Shown: piece after piece, positions 42,692 through 49,770 of the stretch
How positions within the stretch are numbered: the first letter of the stretch is position 1
Layout: every line of letters starts with the position of its first letter
From: Clostridia bacterium
GTDB lineage: Bacteria; Bacillota; Clostridia; Oscillospirales; CAG-272
Direction of reading: 5' to 3'
DNA length: 54,217 bases
NCBI GenBank assembly: GCA_017451735.1
Contig: JAFTNU010000014.1
Location: forward strand, 1-54,217
Program-made: the position numbers and the translations under genes
The notes under the pieces: model-generated
What the model was told of the DNA's origin: nothing
Seen by the model: only the letters and a program-made list of their open reading frames with translations
The model's database searches: none

Positions 42692-43705
42692 TCATTCCTC
42701 AAAGGCCAGCTTGATGCCCATAGCCGTCAGGCGATGGCAGGCCGCCACCACCCGATCGGGGCGGTAATCCTCCACCCGATGCCCGTCAAAGCCAACACTG
42801 ACTCGGACACCCGATTCTCTGACAATGGCCTGTTGCTCCGCATCCTCAAAGAAGCGGAGCATATAGGGATGCTCACGGTATTTGTGAATGCTGTCATAGC
42901 TGACATTCATCTCCCAGAAGATGTTGCACTCCGCCATGCGCTTGAAATAGCGATAAGGATCCTCCCCCTTCTGCCCAATGAAAGCAAAAAGGTCGGTGTG
43001 GGCGACCCCCACGCGGTGGCAGCCGCACCGCTCGGCAAAAGCAAATAAATCCCCGGACGTATTGGAGCTTTCGTGATCCAGATGCTCGATCAGGCAATAG
43101 TCAAAAAAGGAAATATCGGCATCCTCGGGCAAAATGACCTTGCCTATAGCCGCGTCGGTGGCCACCTCGATGCCCCGCAGGATACGGATGCGATCGGCAT
43201 ATTTTTCACGAATCAGATCTATGTGATCAAAATACCGCCGCAAGGCGTGTTTGCCGTAGGTGAGCGGCACCGTGTCGACGGGCGCCTTGTAAGCATCCTT
43301 TCTGCCAAAGCCCACGCCGTAATTGTGGTCGCAAATACCAAACAGCTCCACCCCGCCCGCAATGGCGGCCTCTACGATGGCCTCGGGACGGTCCTTGCCG
43401 CAAAAGGAGTAATAGGTATGGGAATGCAGATCCTGGATCGGGCCGCGTCTCTTTTCCTCCCGACACCAGGAAAGCCGCACCTCCTCGTCGCAATCCTCAA
43501 GGGAGAGGACGGGAAAATCCGACAACGTCTCCTGGCAAAAGCAATCCACTGCCTTAACGCTCCTGCCGTCAAAGGAGACATGGTGACCACCGCTTTTGCC
43601 AAATTTGAACAGCTCGTCCAGCTGCTCCTCATAGCTTCGCGCAGGCGAAAGCACGCAGGACAGCACCTCGCCGCGGCTGTCAATCACGGTCAGCTTTTTA
43701 TTCAT
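42692..43705 (-). CDS. PHP domain phosphoesterase with N-terminal extension
   Basis: A 337-residue protein. The PHP domain starts about residue 95 with LHSHTYYSFCGKDRPEA, then ICDHNYG, GIEVATD, DYCLIEHLDHES, AHTD and VGFDGHRVED as metal ligands. The first 90 residues, with Trp and Cys (SWCREEKRRGP), form an added domain I do not know. Two PHP genes in a row in one operon suggest a stepwise pathway. The ATG at 43705 is chosen because of AAAGGG spacing. A PHP of this extended type is rarer than the short one. Confidence 0.85.
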   Translation of the reverse strand: MNKKLTVIDSRGEVLSCVLSPARSYEEQLDELFKFGKSGGHHVSFDGRSVKAVDCFCQETLSDFPVLSLEDCDEEVRLSWCREEKRRGPIQDLHSHTYYSFCGKDRPEAIVEAAIAGGVELFGICDHNYGVGFGRKDAYKAPVDTVPLTYGKHALRRYFDHIDLIREKYADRIRILRGIEVATDAAIGKVILPEDADISFFDYCLIEHLDHESSNTSGDLFAFAERCGCHRVGVAHTDLFAFIGQKGEDPYRYFKRMAECNIFWEMNVSYDSIHKYREHPYMLRFFEDAEQQAIVRESGVRVSVGFDGHRVEDYRPDRVVAACHRLTAMGIKLAFEE

Positions 43706-43729
43706 TTCAACCATCCCTTTCGTATATTT

Positions 43730-44914
43730 TTATAGATCAAGAAGATCCCTCTCATGCAAAACCACGCGATTTTTTTGCAGCTCGGCCTGCAGAGCCCTCA
43801 CATCAAGAGTCGAAAAATCATCGGTCATGGCTGCCGCCGTACCTGCCGCCTGCCCTGTCACCGCACAGCAAGGGATCACGCGCATCACATCCCACAGCGT
43901 CTCGTCCACCGATGTACATCTGCCCGCCACGATCAGGTTCTTGACCTCTTTGCTATATAGCGTGCCGAAGGGCACCTCCCAGACGGGCCCGCGCTTTTTC
44001 CAGTTGGAGACCATCCCCACGGAATCCTCAAAATAGGTGTGCTCCTCTCCATAGGCAAGTGTGTATTCGCCCACGAGCTTCCGCGTCATGCGGATCTGCG
44101 GCGTGGTGGCGATGGTCGCAATGACCGCATCCTTGTTTTCTTCCCGCTTTTTCAGCCAATGCTCCAACGTGGTCCGATGGGAAAGACAGACCATTTCGGA
44201 AAGCTCCTTGCCGTCAAGCCCCGTAAAACGTCTGTTGACCAGCAGCTTGGGGGCGGCGCCCTTCCGCTCCTCCTCGGGGGTATCCGAGGCCCCCAATTGC
44301 TTTAACGCATAGCCGTTCCCGTCATCATAGTAATACCAGGCGGCCAGGACATTGCCCTGCTTGAAGGTCTCGGTGGGGGCTCCCGCAAATTTGGCGATAT
44401 CGCAATCGCCGGTGGCATCCACTACACAGGAAACACCGTAGGCCGTACGGCCGGACTTGTTCTCCACCATCACGCTTCTGATCCTTTGCCCCTCCATGAC
44501 CACATCCACGGCATAGCTGCCGTAAAGAATGTCAACACCCTCTTTCAAGAGCAGCTGCTCCATCAGGATGGCGCAAAGCTGGGCATTGTACTGAACCATA
44601 TAGCGCTTGTCCTTTTCGGTGCGGGTTCCTACCCCATCCAGCCAGTTCTCGGGATAGCGTGCCTCGGCACCATAGGTAACGGACAGCCTCAGCAGCTCCT
44701 CGGCAATACCAAAAGAAACCTGATGCCCGTAGCCGTCGCACAACGGCAGATAGATGGTCACAAGCCCGGCGGTTCCAAGGCCGCCCAGCATATACTGCTT
44801 TTCAAGCAGGACCACCCGCTTGCCGGCTCTGGCCGCAGCCAGAGCCGCCGAAACGCCCGCAAATCCGCCGCCGCAGACCGCGATGTCATACGTATTGTTT
44901 GTTAAAATCTCCAT
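43730..44914 (-). CDS. FAD-dependent oxidoreductase
   Basis: A 394-residue flavoprotein of the FAD-dependent oxidoreductase (PF12831) group. The dinucleotide loop CGGGFAGVSAALAAARAGKRVVLLEK at residues about 12-37, then YMLGGLGTAGLV, and the second glycine motif VDATGDCDIAKFAG with the GRCTSVDETLWDVMRVIPCCAVTGQAAGTAAAM ending are typical. No iron-sulfur motif is seen. Substrate unknown. It follows the CocE-like hydrolase with 50 bases between and precedes the PHP gene by 24, so all belong to one operon. Confidence 0.87.
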   Translation of the reverse strand: MEILTNNTYDIAVCGGGFAGVSAALAAARAGKRVVLLEKQYMLGGLGTAGLVTIYLPLCDGYGHQVSFGIAEELLRLSVTYGAEARYPENWLDGVGTRTEKDKRYMVQYNAQLCAILMEQLLLKEGVDILYGSYAVDVVMEGQRIRSVMVENKSGRTAYGVSCVVDATGDCDIAKFAGAPTETFKQGNVLAAWYYYDDGNGYALKQLGASDTPEEERKGAAPKLLVNRRFTGLDGKELSEMVCLSHRTTLEHWLKKREENKDAVIATIATTPQIRMTRKLVGEYTLAYGEEHTYFEDSVGMVSNWKKRGPVWEVPFGTLYSKEVKNLIVAGRCTSVDETLWDVMRVIPCCAVTGQAAGTAAAMTDDFSTLDVRALQAELQKNRVVLHERDLLDL

Positions 44915-44964
44915 ACTCACTCTCCTCCATAGAACGATTGATGATCGGTTTCCGTTAGACTGCT

Positions 44965-46539
44965 TTAGCGCCGCCAAATCGGCAAAACGAGAGCGGAATC
45001 CTGCAAAAACACGGTATTATGCGCTATTTTTGCTTCCGTTTGCTCGCTGTAAAGGCCTTTTTGATTGGTGTGCCGCACATAATGGTCGGCGTCGGCAGAC
45101 GCAATATCGATGCGTAAGCGCTCACCCTTTTTGATGAGAAATGCGTGCTCATCAAAACTGAAATTCAAATCAACCGCCGTATTCGGTACGTAATCACCCA
45201 GCTGATAACAAAGCGAGGTGATATCGTCACGCAGACCAAAGTCTCCGCGCTCCTTTTCGATACTGACACGAACGTAAAAGCAGGTATCCTCACAATCAGA
45301 ACGTACACGAAGGGTTGCCGCCATCTTTCCCTTGACAAAGGTATCATTTTCAAAGGGCGCGGTATACACCGATATGATATCGTGCCGTGAATTGGGCTTG
45401 TCCTGAAACACACTTCCGCCGAAATTACAGGAAAGCCCGCCCTTAAAGCGAGGAGGATCGAAGGGGTTGTATGTATATGTGATTTCTTCGCACCCGAGCG
45501 GCAAGGAAGCGGTAGCCCCGGACGGTTTAAAATCATCGGTATTCCAACGGTTTTCAAACAGATTATAATAGGTAACCTTTCCCTTTTCAAAGGGGGCTTC
45601 GGTGTTTTTGCGAATATGCTCGAACCATTCTATCTCATAGTCTGCACCGAACCGCTCGCTCCTTTTTCCGCGCGGAAAAGCAATTCCCGTTGCTTCATCA
45701 CAGCGATCGCCGTGATCGTAAGGAGAGACCACAAGCGCAGAGCGCTTTCGGCTCTCGGCACTCATTTGATTCCACATATCAAAAATGCCGCCCGTGTAAA
45801 TATCATAGAACCCCGTCGTAAACAAAGCGGGAAACCGAATGCGGTCCGTAGCACCTCTGGCGTCCGCACCGCCGGCGTGGGTGTTCCAAAAGGCATCTGT
45901 GGGATGAGGGGAGCGAAGCATCTCGTCAAAATCCGGCACCGACTCGCCAAATACCGTTTTTGTAAAAGCACTTAAGGGCAAGGTTTCAAAGCTACCGTAG
46001 GTATAATGCTTTTTCATCTTGGATTTTGCCTTATACATGCCAACATACCAGTTGCCGTGTAAGCCTTTTTTCAAAAAGCCGTTGCGGTAGCAAATATGAT
46101 ACCGCTCGCTATCCTGAATACCGAATATCGCACCCTTGATATCATCATCAAAGGGCGCGGCGCAATAATGCACGCTTGTCAGATAGCTGCCGCCCTTTAA
46201 AAACAATTCCCCGTTATAAAACGATTGCTTGCGAATCCACGCATAGAGCGCGCGGCTGTCGTCACGTTCGTTGATATAGGGAATGCAATCGCCATCGCTC
46301 TTACCCCTGCCCCGGCAATGCTGGATCACCACCGCGTAGCCGTGCTCCAGCCATTTTATATTCTCTTTCAAGTATTGCGCGCAGATCTCTTCCTCGGTTA
46401 GCGCCTCCAGGGCATCAACGTATGGTGTTCTGATGACGACACAAGGAAACCGGTCCTTACCATTCGGAAGCAGGATCACCGTAAAAAGCCTTGTATCCTT
46501 TGATGCCATATAGGTATAGTCTGCTCTGTATTCCATCAT
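44965..46539 (-). CDS. CocE/NonD family hydrolase (X-Pro dipeptidyl-peptidase-like)
   Basis: A 524-residue serine hydrolase. The alpha/beta-hydrolase domain has HGYAVVIQHCRGRGKSDG, and the nucleophile Ser lies in LKGGSYLTSV; GFYDIYTGG (Asp) and VSPYDHG (His) complete the triad. The C-terminal jelly roll with FVKGKMAATLRVRSDCEDTCFYVRVSIEKERG and GERLRIDIASA is the X-Pro dipeptidyl-peptidase C-terminal domain. There is no signal peptide. CocE-type proteins cleave cocaine esters, beta-lactam acyl groups or dipeptides; the true substrate here is unknown. GAGG precedes the start. First gene of the operon. Confidence 0.9.
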   Translation of the reverse strand: MMEYRADYTYMASKDTRLFTVILLPNGKDRFPCVVIRTPYVDALEALTEEEICAQYLKENIKWLEHGYAVVIQHCRGRGKSDGDCIPYINERDDSRALYAWIRKQSFYNGELFLKGGSYLTSVHYCAAPFDDDIKGAIFGIQDSERYHICYRNGFLKKGLHGNWYVGMYKAKSKMKKHYTYGSFETLPLSAFTKTVFGESVPDFDEMLRSPHPTDAFWNTHAGGADARGATDRIRFPALFTTGFYDIYTGGIFDMWNQMSAESRKRSALVVSPYDHGDRCDEATGIAFPRGKRSERFGADYEIEWFEHIRKNTEAPFEKGKVTYYNLFENRWNTDDFKPSGATASLPLGCEEITYTYNPFDPPRFKGGLSCNFGGSVFQDKPNSRHDIISVYTAPFENDTFVKGKMAATLRVRSDCEDTCFYVRVSIEKERGDFGLRDDITSLCYQLGDYVPNTAVDLNFSFDEHAFLIKKGERLRIDIASADADHYVRHTNQKGLYSEQTEAKIAHNTVFLQDSALVLPIWRR

Positions 46540-46635
46540 TTTTCATCCTCTTTTTCTTTTACAAGGGATACGAACGGGGCAACACCCCCAAGAATGTAAC
46601 CATCATCTTGGATCTATCTATCGTTTAACATTCAT

Positions 46636-47004
46636 TCAGGAAGAACTCATATTGCTACGGACCATTGCCAAATATTCTTTAAACTTTGATTCGGGAAGAA
46701 CTCCTTCGGTTTTTTGAATCATTTCTTCTTTACTGATTTCTTTATATTCATAATCATGCTGAAAGTTTGAGAAAGAAATATGACAATCTTTCCATTGCTT
46801 TGTCTCGGGAATGTACATAACAAAAAATTCAGTATGTTTTTCATGTGCTAGTAAAAAATGATTCTGTAAGTCTTCATAATATTTTATGTTTGGCATAATA
46901 CTCATTCCATCCATATTTGTTTCCGCCCTTGCTTTTCTTAGATATGTTAACCATGACTGCTGTAAATGAATTTGTCCCATCATTTTAAGGTATATTTTCG
47001 ACAT
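46636..47004 (-). CDS. hypothetical protein
   Basis: A 122-residue basic and aromatic-rich protein with no domain I recognise. The region before MDGMSIMPNIKYYEDLQ may not be original: it lies inside a repeat shared with two other places (see the repeats at 46942, 48038 and 49390), and the ATG overlaps the serine hydrolase stop by one base (TGATG). A later in-frame ATG near the MDGM residues could be the native start. AT-rich compared with the operon to the left. Function unknown. Confidence 0.5.
   Translation of the reverse strand: MSKIYLKMMGQIHLQQSWLTYLRKARAETNMDGMSIMPNIKYYEDLQNHFLLAHEKHTEFFVMYIPETKQWKDCHISFSNFQHDYEYKEISKEEMIQKTEGVLPESKFKEYLAMVRSNMSSS
46942..46972. repeat. dispersed repeat R1
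   Basis: On the minus strand CATTTACAGCAGTCATGG then TTAACATATC. Almost the same as R2 at 48038 and less so R3 at 49390. Here it lies inside the 5' part of the unknown gene at 46636. Confidence 0.75.
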
Positions 47005-48020
47005 CAATTCAGATCTGCCCTGATTGCAGCATGAATATCGTGGCGCATTTGAATTACATCACAATATTTTTCTTTGCCGTGTTTTTTGACCGTGCTTGCG
47101 GTAGCATCAGATAGAATGATTACATATAACCCGCTCTTGGGATCGACAAATACCGATTGACCCGTGTGACCGCAATGACCAATGCTTCCCGTCGGGAAGA
47201 GCCCTCCCGTTTGTAAATAACGGTCATCAACGTACAGATAACCCAATCCGCGCGCTTCGTCCATGCTTTCGGTTTGATTTTGCGTAGCTAATTCAAAAGT
47301 ATGCTTGGAAAACAGCGGAGCACCGTATGCGAGCAATAATTTTGCGTACATTGTCATATCCGCAAGATTCGAGAACAAGCCCGCATTACCGCAAACTCCG
47401 CCAAGATAACGGCAATTATAATCATTGACAATTCCCTTTTCGTCTTCGTACAAATTGGCATTTACAATATCTTTTGCCCTCTCCGGCAAAAAAACGGATG
47501 AATTCATTCCCAAAGGCATTGCAACGTATGCATAAAATGCCGCATCAAGCCTTTTTTGAAAAATAGTTTCCAATATACGGCCAAGCAAGATAAATCCGGG
47601 ACAGCTATATCGTACATTTGTACCTATCGGAATATCTGACGGAATATCCAATATGTATTCTTGAATGTCATCATATACACCATTACTCCCAAGGAGCGAC
47701 TTGTGCCCTATTCCCATCGTATGGGTCAACAAATGCCTTACCGTAAGATTTTTCTTGTCCTCCGGTACGGAAAAGAATTTGCCTACAAAATCGGATGGAG
47801 AAAGCATCCCTTTATCAATCGCAATCAGTGCCAATGAGGTTGTCACAACGATTTTAGTTACCGATGCCATATCAAACAACGTCTGATCGGTAAGCACCCT
47901 GCTCTGCGCAGAGTTCTTAATTTCAAAAATAACGTCATCCTTTCGCCCTACCCTGACGATGATATTCTCAACGGTTTTATCCTCAATCAACTTTTTTACA
48001 CAATTCTCTAAATATTGCAT
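47004..48020 (-). CDS. serine hydrolase (beta-lactamase/class C family)
   Basis: A 338-residue penicillin-binding-protein fold. The nucleophile motif SVTK lies at S53-K56, the second motif reads YSC (family YxN), and the third is HTG within GHCGHTGQS. RHLLTHTMGIG is also typical. There is no signal peptide, so a cytosolic esterase or peptidase is more likely than a beta-lactamase. The ATG follows GGGGAG that belongs to repeat R2. The gene lies in the AT-rich mosaic region between repeats. Confidence 0.85.
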   Translation of the reverse strand: MQYLENCVKKLIEDKTVENIIVRVGRKDDVIFEIKNSAQSRVLTDQTLFDMASVTKIVVTTSLALIAIDKGMLSPSDFVGKFFSVPEDKKNLTVRHLLTHTMGIGHKSLLGSNGVYDDIQEYILDIPSDIPIGTNVRYSCPGFILLGRILETIFQKRLDAAFYAYVAMPLGMNSSVFLPERAKDIVNANLYEDEKGIVNDYNCRYLGGVCGNAGLFSNLADMTMYAKLLLAYGAPLFSKHTFELATQNQTESMDEARGLGYLYVDDRYLQTGGLFPTGSIGHCGHTGQSVFVDPKSGLYVIILSDATASTVKKHGKEKYCDVIQMRHDIHAAIRADLN

Positions 48021-48308
48021 TTATGTGAGTTCTCCCCTCGATATGTTAACCATAGCTGCTGTAAAATGGACTTTCAAGTTTTGCTCGAAATCATAACACT
48101 CTTTCAGTGCAATTTGAAATTTATTGATAAAGTCTGCCTTGCTTGCGGCATAGTTTGCTTCGTGAATATTTGCACCAATGCTGGTACCGCTGCGCAAAAC
48201 TTGGTTTAATAGCACATTGCTTTTTCTGTTTTCTTTTATATCAGTGCAAAGATTGACGATATCAACCGCAAAGTGCTTCGATAACTCGACAAGAAAATTT
48301 TCTTTCAT
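48021..48308 (-). CDS. four helix bundle protein, C-terminally truncated
   Basis: A 95-residue protein whose first 70 residues match the four-helix-bundle (23S rRNA intervening-sequence) family: FAVDIVNLCTDIKENRKSNVLLNQVLRSGTSIGANIHEANYAASKADFINKFQIALKECYDFE. The family normally runs to about 115-120 residues with a last helix rich in Trp and Leu. Here the frame enters repeat R2 after LKECYDFEQN and stops, so the last helix has been lost. The function of the family is not known; truncation suggests past recombination at the repeat. Confidence 0.75.
   Translation of the reverse strand: MKENFLVELSKHFAVDIVNLCTDIKENRKSNVLLNQVLRSGTSIGANIHEANYAASKADFINKFQIALKECYDFEQNLKVHFTAAMVNISRGELT
48038..48080. 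repeat. dispersed repeat R2
   Basis: On the minus strand AAAGTCCATTTTACAGCAGC then TATGGTTAACATATCGAGGGG. It ends the four-helix-bundle frame and supplies the ribosome binding site of the serine hydrolase. About 27 bases nearly match R1. Confidence 0.75.
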
Positions 48309-48333
48309 CGTAAGTCCTCATTTTTTAATGATT

Positions 48334-48505
48334 TGACACTTCGTGTCATGAATTGATGCTCGCAAGCTCGCATCATGATTTCTCGCGCTATCGCGCTCCA
48401 TGAATTGAATTGCGCGCCCAACCTTATGCGCCCGCAGGCGCAATTCATGGCGAAGCCAATTCATGAGTGCAACGCACTCAATTCATGCGCCCGCGCAATT
48501 CATTG
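48334..48505. repeat. mini-hairpin array A with AATTCATG linkers
   Basis: A run of small stem-loops: TGACACttcGTGTCA, CTCGCGC-type, GCGCCcgcaGGCGC, GGCgaaGCC, GAGTGCaacGCACTC and GCGcccGCG. They are joined by TGAATTG on the left and CAATTCATG on the right, so linkers on one half complement those on the other. The centre reads GCCCAACCTTATGC. No coding frame crosses it. Same design as array B at 49608 but with unrelated linker letters. Confidence 0.82.
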
Positions 48506-48615
48506 TCGAGTCGTCGTGTGAGACACACGACAGACTCTACATGTGTCAAGACTCCAAAAGGTATATTTACTGTTTCTTTTCCCGTCTTTTTGAATTGCGA
48601 CTTGCCTATTTATTT
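48484..48615 (-). pseudogene. serine recombinase C-terminal scar
   Basis: Read on the minus strand from 48613, this gives a frame ending HVESVVCLTRRLDNEL, which matches residues 548-560 of the recombinase at 49771 (THIESVVRLTRRDSN). Upstream of it is KDGKRNSKYTFGVLT. The catalytic parts are gone. Array A begins where the frame runs into its hairpins. It looks like a relic of a second element. Confidence 0.7.
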
Positions 48616-48625
48616 GATTGCTTTG

Positions 48626-49378
48626 TCAATCGCCGATAAACTTCCCATATTTTTTAATTATAGCTTCGCGTATCTTATCTTCAAGCATAGCGGCGTGGTC
48701 GTAATCTCGGCTCTCGTTCCATTCCTGCTTATCGTAGCTTGATGCCAGTCTGCGATACTCCGCCCTTAGCACTTCCTTCTGATCTTCTGTCAGATAGCGA
48801 AGCGGAGTTTTGCGTATGGTGTCCTCATCGCACCCGAGTTCCTCGCCTCTCTCGCGCATTTTTGCATAGTAAGCGTCAAGCAGGGGCTTTTCGTCTGCGG
48901 GAAGGTCCAGGCTTTTGAGTATCTCGTTATCACAAGGAGTCATATATTCAAGCGGCGTTGTTGAAAAAATCCAGTCTATTGTGAAATTCTCACCCGCTCG
49001 CAGCGTTTTGCGTGTTTCACCTGCATTAATTTTGGGTGGGCAGAAGGCGAAGTCGCCGCTTTCCCAGCCGTACCGGCTCTGGCAACAGCCGTGCATTTCA
49101 AAATCGCTGTCATTGCCGTAGGACATTTTTTGGCAGAAATTATTGTCTTCTAAAAGAGAAAGGAAAAAAGCTTTTGCTTCGGCACTTATGGCAACCTGTT
49201 CTACGCCGATCACAGAGGTCATATTCTCAAAAAGATCGTACTCGATAGGGAAGGTGAAGTGTTTTTTGCACGCCACTTTGAAAAAACTATGGCTGTCACC
49301 ATCTTCCTTCGCGGAATCGAAAACGAGCATATCCTCGCCGTTTTCGTCTTTGTCAAGGTAAATTTTTATGTAGATCAT
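48626..49378 (-). CDS. hypothetical protein (250 residues)
   Basis: A soluble, acidic protein with mixed helix and strand, MIYIKIYLDKDENGEDMLVFDSAKEDG at its start and a lysine-rich helical end. Cys occur in CKKHFTF and GCCQSRYG. No family recognised. A run KTPLRYLTEDQKEVLRAEYRRL suggests a helical tail. The ATG at 49378 follows AGAGG within repeat R3. AT-rich like its neighbours and likely acquired with the mosaic region. Function unknown. Confidence 0.6.
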   Translation of the reverse strand: MIYIKIYLDKDENGEDMLVFDSAKEDGDSHSFFKVACKKHFTFPIEYDLFENMTSVIGVEQVAISAEAKAFFLSLLEDNNFCQKMSYGNDSDFEMHGCCQSRYGWESGDFAFCPPKINAGETRKTLRAGENFTIDWIFSTTPLEYMTPCDNEILKSLDLPADEKPLLDAYYAKMRERGEELGCDEDTIRKTPLRYLTEDQKEVLRAEYRRLASSYDKQEWNESRDYDHAAMLEDKIREAIIKKYGKFIGD

Positions 49379-49389
49379 AGTTATTCCTC

Positions 49390-49436
49390 TCTGTATGTTA
49401 AAGATACCGCTATAAAATGAACTTTTGAGTTGCGCT
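49390..49436. repeat. dispersed repeat R3
   Basis: On the minus strand CAAAAGTTCATTTTATAGCG then GTATCTTTAACATACAGAGAGG. Similar to R1 and R2 in layout. It carries the ribosome binding site of the gene at 48626. Confidence 0.6.
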
Positions 49437-49495
49437 AAAAAGTAACATTTGTCCCTGTGCAAAATCAGGGCTTTTTTGATCTTGAACACTGTACT

Positions 49496-49576
49496 CGTAG
49501 GGGCGAACTGTGTTCGCCCGCATAATTGAGCGAAAATTTTCTTTTCGGGCGAACGCAGTTCGCCCCTACGGTGGCG
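49496..49576. repeat. 81-base long palindrome
   Basis: CGTAGGGGCGAACTGTGTTC plus GCCCG pairs with CGGGCGAACGCAGTTCGCCC plus CTACG, giving a stem of about 25 bp with few mismatches around a 30-base AT loop. Such GGGGCGAAC palindromes occur in many copies in gut Clostridia genomes by memory (not checked). MITE-like. Confidence 0.82.
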
Positions 49577-49607
49577 GTTATTGTTTTGTGAGACTAACGA
49601 CGGATTC

Positions 49608-49770
49608 CAATGTTGCGGCGAGCCGCAAATGATATTATGCTCCGCATAAATGATATTGGCTACGCCAAATGATATAGGTTTGCCCGTTCCTTTAATTTTC
49701 GCGCAAGCGAAATATAATTCGCGCAAGCGATATCATTGCCGAAGGCATATCATTTTGCCGTCAGGCAAAC
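49608..49770. repeat. mini-hairpin array B with AATGATAT linkers
   Basis: Stem-loops in order: TTGCGGCgaGCCGCAA, TATGCtccGCATA, TGGCtacGCCA, then TTCGCGcaaGCGAA, TCGCgcaaGCGA, GCCgaaGGC and TTGCCgtcaGGCAA. Left-half units are joined by AATGATAT, right-half units by ATATCATT, the exact complement. AGGTTTGCC (49675-49683) can also pair with GGCAAACCT (49762-49770). The array ends at the recombinase stop codon. Confidence 0.85.

Larger units (their letters stand above)
48309..48625. other. mini-hairpin array A and recombinase scar (intergenic)
   Basis: 317 bases without a true gene. It holds hairpin array A (48334-48505) and the codons of a lost recombinase C-terminus (48484-48615 on the minus strand, see separate entries). 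The remainder is short. Confidence 0.6.
49379..49770. other. gene-free stretch with repeats (R3, palindrome, array B)
   Basis: 392 bases between the hypothetical gene and the recombinase stop. It holds repeat R3, the palindrome at 49496 and hairpin array B. The longest frames through it are shadows. Confidence 0.7.

Noticed and set aside
48334-49770. CRISPR array
   Set aside because: Repeats are short linkers between hairpins of varied sequence, with no equal spacers and no cas genes.
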